Assembly (NCBI RefSeq): GCF_000732925.1
Contig: NZ_CP008953.1
Location: 7,118,501 to 7,182,500, forward strand
DNA from: Amycolatopsis japonica
GTDB taxonomy: Bacteria > Actinomycetota > Actinomycetes > Mycobacteriales > Pseudonocardiaceae
Reading direction: 5' to 3'
Length of the DNA: 64,000 bases
Under the pieces are notes generated by a model, which did no database searches, had not been told where the DNA came from, and worked only from the letters and a program-made list of their open reading frames with translations. The position numbers were made by a program, and so were the translations under genes. Below are positions 44,069 to 52,104 of the stretch, piece by piece. Every line of letters starts with the position of its first letter. Position 1 is the first letter of the stretch.

Positions 44069-45007
44069 ATGACCACTACACGAAGCGCCCGACTCATGGC
44101 GCTCAGTAACACCAGCGAGTCAGGGATCATCACCAACCGCGAGCTACGCAAGGCGGGCGTCACTGCGCGCTACGCTGCGAAGCTCTGTGGCCCGGGCGGC
44201 CCTTGGCGAAGACTCATGCCGGGCGTGATCCTGTTGCGCGACGCCGCGCCCACCCGGCTTCAGCTGCTGCAAGCCGCTGTCGCGCGGTTCGGGCCGGACG
44301 TGGTGGTGACAGGTGCCGACGCGCTACGCGCACGAGGCGTCGACTGCCCGGTCACGCGGGAGGTCCATCTCCTTGTCCCCGACTACCGGCGCGTTCCGGC
44401 GGAGCCCGGCATGCTGCCGCGAAGAACCACGCGGATGCCGCCGCCGACCTTGATCGACGGTGTTCCATTCGCTCCGCCTGCCAGGGCCGCGCTCGATCTG
44501 GCCCGGCTGGAGCTCGACCCCTCGCGAATAGACGAGCTGATCGCGCTCCCGCTGTATTGGGGCCTGTGCACGCTCGAGGAACTCAGCGAGGAGCTCGATT
44601 CCGGCAACCGACGGGGTTCAGCCGCGGTACGGGCGGCCTTGCGGCGTGTCGATCCCGAAGAGACGTACGCGCATGGGCTGGCGAAGAAGGTCCTCAGCGG
44701 CAGCCCGCTGCCTTCGCCGTCGTGGAACACGACGCTCTGCGACCGGCGAGGGCGCCCCATCGGCACCGCCGATGCCTGGTGGGACGACATCGGCATGGCG
44801 TGGCAGTTCCGAGCTCCGAAACAGGGCGCCGCCAATTTCCATCCGCTGGCGCTGACCGCGACCGGGACCGTGCTGGTCCGCTGCACCATCGACCAGCTGA
44901 AGAAGGTTCCGATGGAAGTCGCGGCAGAGCTCGTCAGGGCGTTCGCCGAAGCGGCGCGGACACCGAGACCGAAGGTTCGCACGATCGGCCGGATCGACGC
45001 CGCCTGA
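44069..45007 (+). CDS. AbiEi-like / DUF559-type protein, orphan (paralogue A)
   Basis: A 312-residue protein with an N-terminal winged-helix-like region (ESGIITNRELRKAGVTARY) and a GGPWRRLMPGVILL strand, typical of actinobacterial proteins annotated as type IV antitoxin-domain proteins. The C-terminal part has the layout of a Vsr/DUF559 nuclease core, but the usual acidic pattern is changed (GTADAWWDDIGMAWQFRAPK). No AbiEii toxin is adjacent. A paralogue lies at 50429-51382. The role is unknown. Confidence 0.72.
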   Translation: MTTTRSARLMALSNTSESGIITNRELRKAGVTARYAAKLCGPGGPWRRLMPGVILLRDAAPTRLQLLQAAVARFGPDVVVTGADALRARGVDCPVTREVHLLVPDYRRVPAEPGMLPRRTTRMPPPTLIDGVPFAPPARAALDLARLELDPSRIDELIALPLYWGLCTLEELSEELDSGNRRGSAAVRAALRRVDPEETYAHGLAKKVLSGSPLPSPSWNTTLCDRRGRPIGTADAWWDDIGMAWQFRAPKQGAANFHPLALTATGTVLVRCTIDQLKKVPMEVAAELVRAFAEAARTPRPKVRTIGRIDAA

Positions 45008-45012
45008 GTGAT

Positions 45013-45207
45013 TCACCAGTACTCGTCCGGCAGCTTTCCCTCGATGTCGCGGGTGTGGCGGCGAGCGCAGGTGGGACACATCCAGCGCACGACGTTCTTC
45101 TCACGGGTGGAGACCCAGGCGAGTGTCTGCGCCGGCTCCTCGTCGACGCCGCGGGTCCGGCCGCACAACGAGCAGCCGACCGGGTCGTTCACGACCGCCG
45201 TCCGCAA
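45013..45207 (-). CDS. small zinc-ribbon protein
   Basis: A 64-residue protein with two CxxC pairs, CSLCG near residue 12 and CPTCARRH near residue 44, a likely zinc ribbon, and a WVSTREKNVVRWMCPTC segment common to small actinobacterial proteins of this kind. Its start overlaps the 3' end of the methyltransferase by 19 bp, so the two are probably co-transcribed. The function is unknown. Confidence 0.75.
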   Translation of the reverse strand: MRTAVVNDPVGCSLCGRTRGVDEEPAQTLAWVSTREKNVVRWMCPTCARRHTRDIEGKLPDEYW

Positions 45208-46058
45208 TGGACCGTCTTCGCCCCTTGCAGGAACAGGTCCTGGCGTGCACCGAGGAAGGCGGGGTTCGCCGGATCCACCAACGCGGCCACGGTCTCGTGG
45301 TCGTCATCGGCGAGGCGATCATTTGCCACCTCGTTCAACCAGGTCAGCCGCTCGATGATGAACTCGCGCAGCAGTTCCGGTCCGGGCGCCGGATGGTGGA
45401 TGAGCACGCCGAAGGAATCGACGTCGGCGAGACCGGCCCGCTGCAGCGCGATGTTCCAGCCGTAGGGCATGGAAACGGAGCCGGGGATCCCTGCCCGCAT
45501 CTCGGCGAACCACTCACCGCGCGCGGCGAGCAGCCGCTCCTCCAGCCCGGGCCGGCCGATGCCGAGATCCCAGGGAAGACAGTTGAAGTCCAGGCCGCCC
45601 TCGGAGATGGCGACCAGGCCGCCGGCGCGGGCGAGCCGGGCGAGGGTGTCGATGGCCGCCTGCTGGTCGGGCAGGTGGTGGACCACGCGGGAAGCCCAGA
45701 CCAGATCGGCGGGCGGAAGCTTGGCGGCCAGCCCGCCATCGGCCACGTCGGCGTGGATCGTCTCGACGGTGGCCCTGTCGCCCGCGGCCGCGCGGACGAC
45801 GCGGTGCGCTTCGGCGAGCAGATGTTCGGTCGCGTCGACCAGCACGATCTTGGCACCGACGGACGCGAGCTCCTCGGCGAAGAGGACACTCATCCCGCCC
45901 GCGCCGCAGCCGACGTCGAGAATGGTCGGGCCTTCCGGCATGCCCTTCAGCAACCGTCGAGCCGACTCCCGCATCGGCTCGGCGTCGAGCGCCTCAGCCA
46001 TGCGAAGCGATCGGAGCCGGTCAGCCCAGTCGATGTCGTCGTGCGTGTGTACGGCCAT
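45189..46058 (-). CDS. class I SAM-dependent methyltransferase
   Basis: A 289-residue enzyme. The SAM-binding motif I is ILDVGCGAGGMS, followed by an acidic motif II in IVLVDATEHLL, with ADLVWASRVVHHLP as motif IV. ATG 46058 follows GGGGGA; longer frames run into the repeat pair. The gene sits between the zinc-ribbon gene and the whiB7 operon. Its proximity to whiB7 suggests, but does not show, a resistance or stress role. The substrate is unknown. Confidence 0.87.
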   Translation of the reverse strand: MAVHTHDDIDWADRLRSLRMAEALDAEPMRESARRLLKGMPEGPTILDVGCGAGGMSVLFAEELASVGAKIVLVDATEHLLAEAHRVVRAAAGDRATVETIHADVADGGLAAKLPPADLVWASRVVHHLPDQQAAIDTLARLARAGGLVAISEGGLDFNCLPWDLGIGRPGLEERLLAARGEWFAEMRAGIPGSVSMPYGWNIALQRAGLADVDSFGVLIHHPAPGPELLREFIIERLTWLNEVANDRLADDDHETVAALVDPANPAFLGARQDLFLQGAKTVHCGRRS

Positions 46059-46100
46059 TCCCCCAGTGAACACCAAGCCGCCCCGACCAGCCCCAAAAGG

Positions 46101-46152
46101 GAGCGGGGGACCTTTGCTACCACCGTGCCGTGGTAGCAAAGGTCCCCCGCTC
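46101..46152. repeat. inverted pair of repeat units (CCCCC variant)
   Basis: Forward unit at 46101-46123 and reverse unit at 46130-46152, both with the CCCCCGCT-type core also seen at 34035-34087. A 6-bp loop gives a near-perfect long hairpin. It ends 11 bp from the stop of the 83-residue gene. Confidence 0.9.
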
Positions 46153-46162
46153 CCCCGAGTGG

Positions 46163-46414
46163 TCAGGCCTGAAGGCGCTCGGCTCGCCGGGTCGCCCAGC
46201 GGGCGACCTTGGTCCACCTGCGTGCGGCGCGCGGGCCGCTTCGAGCCCGCTGAGCGCGGACTCCCTCCTCGAGGTCTCGTATTCGGGCCCTGGACAGTTC
46301 TTCATAAAGCAACATTTCGCTGGTCTCCTCGACCTTGATCTCGTTCAATTCGGTCGGCGCGTGAATTCCTGTCCGCGCCTCGTAATCCCTGGTGGTGATG
46401 AGTTCGACGGTCAT
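46163..46414 (-). CDS. small protein translationally coupled to whiB7
   Basis: An 83-residue protein. Its ATG overlaps the whiB7 stop (ATGA, 46411-46414), so it is almost certainly made from the whiB7 transcript. The N-terminal half is acidic (TELNEIKVEETSEMLLYEEL) and the C-terminal half very basic (RAARRWTKVARWATRRAERL), an amphipathic layout that could bind nucleic acid or a partner. No family is recognised. A repeat pair follows after 11 bp. Confidence 0.8.
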   Translation of the reverse strand: MTVELITTRDYEARTGIHAPTELNEIKVEETSEMLLYEELSRARIRDLEEGVRAQRARSGPRAARRWTKVARWATRRAERLQA

Positions 46415-46794
46415 GCCGCAGCGCTCCGCTCGACCTTGCGCGCGACGGGGCGAGCCTCGGCGGCGGGCTCGACGACCGGGTTCTTCCGGGGGCGGCCACG
46501 GGGCCGCTTCCGCGCGACGACAACGCCACGCTCGAAGATCTCGCCACCCCAGACACCCCACGGCTCACGCCGGGAAAGGGCGCCCGCGAGGCAGGCGGAA
46601 CGGACCGGGCAGTCCGCGCAGAACGCCTTCGCCCGCTCGAGCTCTGCCGGCGACTCAGCGAACCAAAGGTCCGCGTCGCCCGAACGGCAGGGAAGCATCG
46701 ACTCAGGCGAGTCGATGGCGTCGAGCAGGTCTACGACGCCGGCGTCGGCGAAAGGCAGAGCCTCCCCCTGCGCGAAAGCTATGGCCGATGACAT
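46411..46794 (-). CDS. whiB7: WhiB-family transcription factor WhiB7
   Basis: A 127-residue iron-sulfur regulator that activates intrinsic antibiotic-resistance genes in actinobacteria. Four cluster ligands are visible, Cys36, Cys59, Cys62 and Cys68, then the WhiB turn GVWGG (80-84) and the C-terminal AT-hook RGRP (99-102) that defines WhiB7. AGAGGAGT precedes the ATG. Upstream lies a strong hairpin with a U-tract (46897-46941) that may act as a leader attenuator. Position next to uvrD2 and the ABC1 gene matches the mycobacterial order. Confidence 0.96.
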   Translation of the reverse strand: MSSAIAFAQGEALPFADAGVVDLLDAIDSPESMLPCRSGDADLWFAESPAELERAKAFCADCPVRSACLAGALSRREPWGVWGGEIFERGVVVARKRPRGRPRKNPVVEPAAEARPVARKVERSAAA

Positions 46795-46896
46795 AAGTGC
46801 ACTCCTCTGTCCCGTAACGGATTTCTTACTCACGGTGGAACTGGACAACGCTGAACCCCAATTAGGTTGTGCAGCCAACTTGTTTGTGCAGCAAAA

Positions 46897-46941
46897 ACAC
46901 GAAGGCCGCGGATCCGGTAACCCGGTTCCGCGGCCTTCGTG
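46897..46941 (-). terminator. intrinsic terminator / possible whiB7 leader attenuator
   Basis: A 15-bp perfect stem, CACGAAGGCCGCGGA and its complement, with a 15-base loop, followed on the minus strand by TTTTTGC. It is 21 bp after the stop of the 88-residue gene and about 100 bp before whiB7. It may simply end the upstream gene or, as known for whiB7 leaders elsewhere, be a conditional terminator. Confidence 0.82.
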
Positions 46942-46961
46942 AGCCTCTGGTCCTGACTAGG

Positions 46962-47228
46962 TCAGGAACTTCGCTCCCGTATGGACAACGGAACACGGAA
47001 CTGCTTGATGACCGGCAGATCGACGCCACCGTTCTCGTACGCCCCACCGATGGCGGCAGCGTGCGAGAAGGTCTTTTCAGCGGCGATCCGGCCGAGGTCG
47101 AAACGCTGGGTGCCGCGGGCGGCGAGGATGCTCACGGGCACAAAGGTGCCCTGGCGCTGAGCCTGCGGGACTTCCGCGACGCAGGACAGACGGGTGCCAG
47201 GGTTCGTGAGCATCATGTTGATCGTCAT
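46962..47228 (-). CDS. hypothetical 88-residue protein upstream of whiB7
   Basis: An 88-residue open frame with AAAGGTGG about 12 bp before its ATG. It contains beta-prone stretches (GTFVPVSILAARGTQRFDLG, VDLPVIKQFRVPLSI) and no recognised domain. It lies between uvrD2 and whiB7 on their strand and is closed by the strong terminator at 46897-46941. It could be an ordinary small gene or part of the whiB7 leader transcript. No match to a family is claimed. Confidence 0.6.
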   Translation of the reverse strand: MTINMMLTNPGTRLSCVAEVPQAQRQGTFVPVSILAARGTQRFDLGRIAAEKTFSHAAAIGGAYENGGVDLPVIKQFRVPLSIRERSS

Positions 47229-47444
47229 TTCACCGGCACCACCTTTCTCTGTCGCGCGCGAACCGCCCGGCGGTCTACGCTGTGTTGTAGATGTTCTTCC
47301 CCAGTCCGGGCTCTTCCCGCCCGGTACCTGCAGGTTATTGCCCCCGGCCGCACCGGGGCAACTTATTTTCCAGAAAATCCGTCGAAGTTGCGAAGATCGG
47401 CTCTGAGCAGCGGGTTCGCCGCGTGGATCATGCCTGGAACGCGG

Positions 47445-49532
47445 TCAAGACCCCACCGAGGCCCGCACGACGTCGAGAACCTCCGCGCCGAAGCGTTCGA
47501 GCTTCGTCGCGCCGATTCCGGAGATGGCGCACAACGCCGTGTCATCGGTCGGCCGCTGCTCGGCGATGGCGACCAGCGTCGCGTCCGTGAAAACGACGAA
47601 GGCCGGCACCTTGAGCTCACGCGAACGTTCCCCCCGCCAGGACTTCAGCTTCTCGAGCAGCTGCTCATCCACGTTGGACGGGCAACGGGAGCAGCGGCCC
47701 AGCTTGATGTCGAGCGTCTCCGGCAGCGGCCCGCCGCATACCCGGCAACGGGCCTTGTTGCCGGACTGCTTCGGCTGCTGCGAGCGGGCCACCCGCGCTG
47801 CCGGATGGTCTTCGGGGATGAGGCCGTAGAGGAAGCGGCTCCGTCGCCGATTGCGGCGATTTCCCGACGTCCTGGCCAAAGCCCACGAGAGCGAGAGGTG
47901 CTCTCGCGCCCGAGTGACGCCGACATAGAAGAGACGCCGCTCTTCCTCGATGGCCGCGTCGTCGCCATCGGCATGGAGGATCGGCATGGTCCCTTCGGCA
48001 AGCCCGACGAGGAACACAGCGTCCCATTCGAGACCCTTCGCCGCGTGAAGCGAGGCCAGGGTGATGCCCTCCACCGTCGGCGGATGCTGCGCTGTCGCCC
48101 GTTGCTCGAGCTCCGCGACGAAACGCGGCAGATCCGCGTCGTCGACGGTGGAAGCCAGCTCCTCAGCCAACTCGACGATCGAGAGAAGCGCGTCCCATCG
48201 CTCTTTCGCCGCGCCTCCGGCGGGAGGCTGGTCCGTGAGCCCGACCTTCGCGAGCACGGAGCGGACCCGGGTCACCAGCTCTCCGGTGTCGGCGTCGGTC
48301 GACGCCATCCGCAACGCGGACATCGCCTGCCGGACCTCCGCCCTGGCGAAGAACCGCTCGCCGCCACGGACCAGGTACGGGATACCCAACTCGGCCAGAG
48401 CCTGCTCGTAAGCCTCCGACTGGGCGTTGACGCGGTAGAGCACCGCGATCTCGCTCGCCGTCACTCCGCTGTCGAGCAGATCGCGGATCCTGCGGGCGAC
48501 GGCCGCGGCCTCGGCGGTCTCGTCGTCATATTCGGCGAACCGCGGGACCGGCCCGGAAGGACGCTGGCCGATCAGTTTCAGCCGCGACCCCGCAGGACGG
48601 CCACGCGCGGCGCCGATCACTTGGTTGGCGAGAGCCACGACCTCGGGAGTCGAGCGGTAGTCCCGCTCGAGCCTCACGACCGTCGCCTCGGGAAACCGCC
48701 GTGTGAACTCCAGCAGCGGCCGGGGAGAAGCACCACCGAACGAATAGATGGTCTGGTTGGCGTCGCCGACGACGGTCAGGTCGTCGCGGCCACCGAGCCA
48801 GGCGTCGAGCAATCGCTGCTGCAGCGGCGTGACGTCCTGATACTCGTCGACGACGAAGCAGCGATAGCGCTCGCGGAACTCCTGGGCCACCACCGTGTGC
48901 TCCTCGAGGACCGCGGTGGCGTGCAGGAGCAGGTCGTCGAAGTCCAGCACCTGCGCGGCGTTCTTGACCTTCTCGTAATTGCGGTAGACCTCCGCGACCT
49001 GCGACGCGGGCGCCGGTGTGTCCCGCTGCGTACGCGCGGCGACCGCCGGATAGTCGTCCGGAGATACCAAAGAGGCCTTGCTCCACTCGATCTCACTGGC
49101 GAGGTCGCGCAGGAGCTCCGTCTCGGTGCCGAGCCCGGCCTTGTTGGCGGCTTGGCTGATGTAGCGGAACTTGTTCTCGAGGAGTTCCCACGGCCGGTCA
49201 CCGACCACCTGTGGCCAGAAGTAGCGCAGCTGGCGGCGGGCGGCGGCGTGGAAGGTGAGCGCCTGGGCGGCGTCGACGCCCAGCCCTCGAAGACGCGTGC
49301 GCATCTCACCCGCCGCGCGAGTCGTGAAGGTGACCGCGAGAACCTGACCAGCGGCGACGTGCCCGGAACGGACCAGGTGGGCGATGCGATGCGTGATCGT
49401 CCGCGTCTTGCCGGTCCCCGCTCCCGCGAGGACACAGACCGGCCCCCTCGGGGCGCAGGCGGCGGCGCGCTGCTCGGGATCGAGCCCATCGAGCAGGCCT
49501 GGACGACTCTTCGGGGACGATGCGCTAGCCAC
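47445..49532 (-). CDS. uvrD2: ATP-dependent DNA helicase UvrD2
   Basis: A 695-residue SF1A helicase. Walker A is GAGTGKTRT, motif II is VDEYQDVT, motif VI is VGVTRAREHL. The UvrD2-specific C-terminus has a tetracysteine motif (CRVCGG then CSRCPS) followed by an HRDC domain (LVAIAEQRPTDDTALCAISGIG). I chose GTG 49532, which gives the VASASSPKSRPGLLDGLDPEQ start; longer frames run antisense through the DUF4191 gene. Role: DNA unwinding in repair. Confidence 0.95.
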   Translation of the reverse strand: MASASSPKSRPGLLDGLDPEQRAAACAPRGPVCVLAGAGTGKTRTITHRIAHLVRSGHVAAGQVLAVTFTTRAAGEMRTRLRGLGVDAAQALTFHAAARRQLRYFWPQVVGDRPWELLENKFRYISQAANKAGLGTETELLRDLASEIEWSKASLVSPDDYPAVAARTQRDTPAPASQVAEVYRNYEKVKNAAQVLDFDDLLLHATAVLEEHTVVAQEFRERYRCFVVDEYQDVTPLQQRLLDAWLGGRDDLTVVGDANQTIYSFGGASPRPLLEFTRRFPEATVVRLERDYRSTPEVVALANQVIGAARGRPAGSRLKLIGQRPSGPVPRFAEYDDETAEAAAVARRIRDLLDSGVTASEIAVLYRVNAQSEAYEQALAELGIPYLVRGGERFFARAEVRQAMSALRMASTDADTGELVTRVRSVLAKVGLTDQPPAGGAAKERWDALLSIVELAEELASTVDDADLPRFVAELEQRATAQHPPTVEGITLASLHAAKGLEWDAVFLVGLAEGTMPILHADGDDAAIEEERRLFYVGVTRAREHLSLSWALARTSGNRRNRRRSRFLYGLIPEDHPAARVARSQQPKQSGNKARCRVCGGPLPETLDIKLGRCSRCPSNVDEQLLEKLKSWRGERSRELKVPAFVVFTDATLVAIAEQRPTDDTALCAISGIGATKLERFGAEVLDVVRASVGS

Positions 49533-49595
49533 GCCCCGATCCTCGCAGAGGGCCCGACGGGATCGGCGCAGGGCACGCGGCCGTATCCTGGTCAC

Positions 49596-50324
49596 ATGGC
49601 GGGAAAGCAGGACAAGGAAGCAGCGAAGCTGGCCAAGAAGGAGAAGCGCGCCGCGAGCAAGGCTCGCCGCGGGCAGATCTTCGAGGCCTTCAAGATGCAG
49701 CGCAAGGAAGACAAGGCGCTCATCCCCTGGATGGTCGGATCGCTCCTGGTCATCACCGGTGTCGTGTTCGGCATCGGGTTCATCTTCGACGTCCACTGGG
49801 TCGTGCTGCCGCTGGGCATTCTGCTCGGCGCGCTCGCCGCTGTGATCATCTTCGGCAGGCGGGTTCAGAAGACCGTGTACTCGAAGGCCGACGGGCAGCC
49901 CGGCGCCGCGGCCTGGGCACTCGAGAACATGCGAGGCCGCTGGAAGGTGACGCCGACTGTGGCGGCCACGACCCAGCTCGACGCCGTGCACCGGGTGCTC
50001 GGCGGGCCGGGTGTCGTACTCGTCGCCGAGGGGGCGCCGCACCGCGTGAAGTCCCTGCTCGCGCAGGAGAAGAAGCGTGTGTCCCGCCTGATCGGTGAGA
50101 CCCCGATCTACAACGTGATCATCGGGAACGAAGAGCAGCAGGTGCCGCTGAAGAAGCTCCAGGGCTACCTGATGAAGCTTCCGCGCAACCTCAAGCCCGC
50201 CCAGGTCGACGCGCTGGAAGCGAAGCTGGCCGCCCTCGGCAGCCGCGGTGCGGCCATGCCCAAGGGCCCGATGCCCGCCGGCGCGAAGATGCGCAACGTC
50301 CAGCGCACCATCCGCCGCCGCTGA
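49596..50324 (+). CDS. DUF4191 membrane protein
   Basis: A 242-residue protein, counterpart of Rv2219. A very basic N-terminus (KLAKKEKRAASKARR) is followed by two membrane helices (about 45-95) and a soluble C-terminal part ending in MPKGPMPAGAKMRNVQRT. ATG 49596 is the usual start. It opens the block DUF4191, RDD, glnA, glnE known from mycobacteria. The function is unknown. Confidence 0.9.
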   Translation: MAGKQDKEAAKLAKKEKRAASKARRGQIFEAFKMQRKEDKALIPWMVGSLLVITGVVFGIGFIFDVHWVVLPLGILLGALAAVIIFGRRVQKTVYSKADGQPGAAAWALENMRGRWKVTPTVAATTQLDAVHRVLGGPGVVLVAEGAPHRVKSLLAQEKKRVSRLIGETPIYNVIIGNEEQQVPLKKLQGYLMKLPRNLKPAQVDALEAKLAALGSRGAAMPKGPMPAGAKMRNVQRTIRRR

Positions 50325-50335
50325 CCAAACGAGAA

Positions 50336-50380
50336 TCAGGGGTCCTTTGCTACCGCTAGGTGGTAGCAAAGGACCCCTGA
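50336..50380. repeat. variant inverted repeat, related to the 23-bp family
   Basis: Arms TCAGGGGTCCTTTGCTACC (50336-50354) and its exact complement (50362-50380), 19 bp each, with a 7-bp loop. They share CCTTTGCTACC with the main repeat but differ in the rest. It begins 12 bp after the DUF4191 stop. Confidence 0.88.
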
Positions 50381-50428
50381 TCCGTCTTCGGGCGAAAAAC
50401 TGTCGGTGGGTGGTCGCATGATCACTGT

Positions 50429-51382
50429 GTGGACAGAACTACGAGCGCCCGCCAGAAAGTGCTGGCAGCGATGTTCCCGGACGGCGTGGCCGCCCGGGCG
50501 AAACTTGTCGCCCTGGGGTACTCACACTCCTCGATCTCTCGGTATTGCCGAGAAGGCGGACCGTGGAGGCGTCCGATACCCGGCGTCATCCTCCTGACCA
50601 ACGCCACACCGACCAAGCACCAGCTCTTGAAGGTCGCATTGACTCACGCGGGCCCGGAGGCGATGCTCACCGGCGTCCAGGCCGCCAGGTTGTACGGAGT
50701 ACGAAGACTTCCGCCAGAAAGACGTGCGCACACCTTGATCCCCCACCGGAGCAAGGTGGCCACTTGGGGATTCGCCGTCGTAGAACGAACCATCCATCTG
50801 CCGGAACCAGTGGAAATCGACGGACTGCCCGTCGCCCCGCTCGCCCGGGCCCTGATCGACGCGGCGCGACGTATGGACGAACTCAAGTCGGTGCGGGCCA
50901 TGATCCACGATGCGGTCCATCGCGGACTCTGCACTCCTGAGGAACTTCGAGACGAGCTTGCCCAGGCCAGCACGATCGGCTCCGCGCTCCCCCGAATCGT
51001 CGTCAACGCCCTCCAAGATGGGGTCGGCTCCGCCGTCGAGCAGTGGCTGGAGTCCGTCCTCGAGCGCAGCGGCTTGCCCCGGTCCACGCGGAGGGCAGAG
51101 CTGCGGACTTCGGACGAAGAGGTGGTCGGAGTCGCCGACGCCTGGTGGTCGCAGGTCGGCGTCGCATTGCAGGTTCGCCATGACGAGGTCGCTCTCGAAC
51201 CGGACAAGTCGTCCACGATGCCGGCACTGGTCGCTCCAGGCCTCATCGTCGTCCAGGTAAGCCCGGCACAGCTGCGTGACGAGCCGCTGGTGGTGATCCA
51301 GGACCTGCGAGCGGCGCACCGCCGCGCTCGACAACGACCGCCTCCAGACCTCGGGAGCGTTCCCGCGGCACCGGCCGCCTGA
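50429..51382 (+). CDS. AbiEi-like / DUF559-type protein, orphan (paralogue B)
   Basis: A 317-residue paralogue of the protein at 44069-45007: shared N-terminal helix-turn-helix layout, a GGPWRRPIPGVILL strand in place of GGPWRRLMPGVILL, and a matching DAWWSQVGVALQV block. As in paralogue A, the nuclease-like core lacks the usual acidic residue after the AWW motif. No toxin is adjacent. It interrupts the DUF4191-RDD pair that is contiguous in mycobacteria, so it is probably an insertion. GTG 50429 is the start. Confidence 0.7.
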   Translation: MDRTTSARQKVLAAMFPDGVAARAKLVALGYSHSSISRYCREGGPWRRPIPGVILLTNATPTKHQLLKVALTHAGPEAMLTGVQAARLYGVRRLPPERRAHTLIPHRSKVATWGFAVVERTIHLPEPVEIDGLPVAPLARALIDAARRMDELKSVRAMIHDAVHRGLCTPEELRDELAQASTIGSALPRIVVNALQDGVGSAVEQWLESVLERSGLPRSTRRAELRTSDEEVVGVADAWWSQVGVALQVRHDEVALEPDKSSTMPALVAPGLIVVQVSPAQLRDEPLVVIQDLRAAHRRARQRPPPDLGSVPAAPAA

Positions 51383-51413
51383 CCACGGCCGGTCCCGGCA
51401 GCGGCATCTCCCG

Positions 51414-51436
51414 GCGAGAGCAAAGGTCCCTTGCTC
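51414..51436. repeat. single repeat unit with a fully palindromic end pair
   Basis: Reverse-type unit reading GAGCAAAGGTCCCTTGCTC, so both ends are GAGCAA/TTGCTC. It lies in the convergent gap, 11 bp from the RDD stop and 32 bp from the stop of paralogue B. Confidence 0.85.
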
Positions 51437-51446
51437 CCCTCCGAGG

Positions 51447-51932
51447 TCAGCGCATGCGGATCACGACGGTCCCGGTCAGCCGGTCGAGCCAGCTTCGGCC
51501 GTCGATATTGCGGATCGCGGCCGGAATGATCACAAAGGTCAGCGTCGCGCGCACGACCGCGCGCCACACCCCGATCATCTGCGCGCCGTCGAGCCTGGCG
51601 ACACGGATACCGACCACAGCCATACCGGGCGTGAAGCCGAAGAAAGCCGCGGGGATGACCGTGATCGCCGCCCAGACGCCGACCGACCAGAGGTTGAAGG
51701 TCTGCATCACAGCCGGATCTTGGAGACTGGGCGTCACGAAGAGGGTCGTGACCAGTGAGGCGAGAACCAAGTCGATGATCAGCCCGAGAAGGCGTGCGCC
51801 GCCGCCCGCCACCGAGCCGACACCCGATTGGGGCAAGCCGAGTCGCTCGCCACGCCACCGCTGCGTACCCTCGCCACCGGCAGTCGTCTCGTCACCGGCT
51901 CCGGGCAGCCATTCTCCGGTCCATCTCGCCAC
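51447..51932 (-). CDS. RDD-family membrane protein
   Basis: A 161-residue protein with three to four hydrophobic segments; the family RDD-like start is seen in GARLLGLIIDLVLASLV, and PGMAVVGIRVARLDG is the second conserved block. I chose GTG 51932 (VARWTGEWLPG), matching the mycobacterial Rv2219A start, which lies next to glnA1 there. The function is unknown; the family may be involved in transport. Confidence 0.87.
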   Translation of the reverse strand: MARWTGEWLPGAGDETTAGGEGTQRWRGERLGLPQSGVGSVAGGGARLLGLIIDLVLASLVTTLFVTPSLQDPAVMQTFNLWSVGVWAAITVIPAAFFGFTPGMAVVGIRVARLDGAQMIGVWRAVVRATLTFVIIPAAIRNIDGRSWLDRLTGTVVIRMR

Positions 51933-51999
51933 CCATCCAGGGTATGCCGGTGGCGCGGGCCACATTCGCCCTGGTCGACTACCCGATATCGCCGCCCCG

Positions 52000-52037
52000 T
52001 TAACACCGGCGAAACATACGGGTGACGGTCGGGCAAC
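52000..52037. promoter_or_regulatory. GlnR-type nitrogen operator upstream of glnA
   Basis: Four half-sites in the actinobacterial GlnR pattern, each 6 bp apart: TTAAC (52000-52004), GAAAC (52011-52015), GTGAC (52022-52026), GCAAC (52033-52037). The array ends 67 bp before the glnA start codon. GlnR activates glnA under nitrogen limitation in Streptomyces and Amycolatopsis. Confidence 0.82.
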
Positions 52038-52104
52038 ACCGCGCTCTTAGCGTGAGCCGAAGAGAGTACTGCCGCCGGCAACGAACGAGAAGGAGTCACC
52101 GAGG

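Noticed and set aside
46869..49590. Long plus-strand frame opposite uvrD2, leading into DUF4191
   Set aside because: It is antisense to uvrD2; only the part from ATG 49596 is the real DUF4191 gene.
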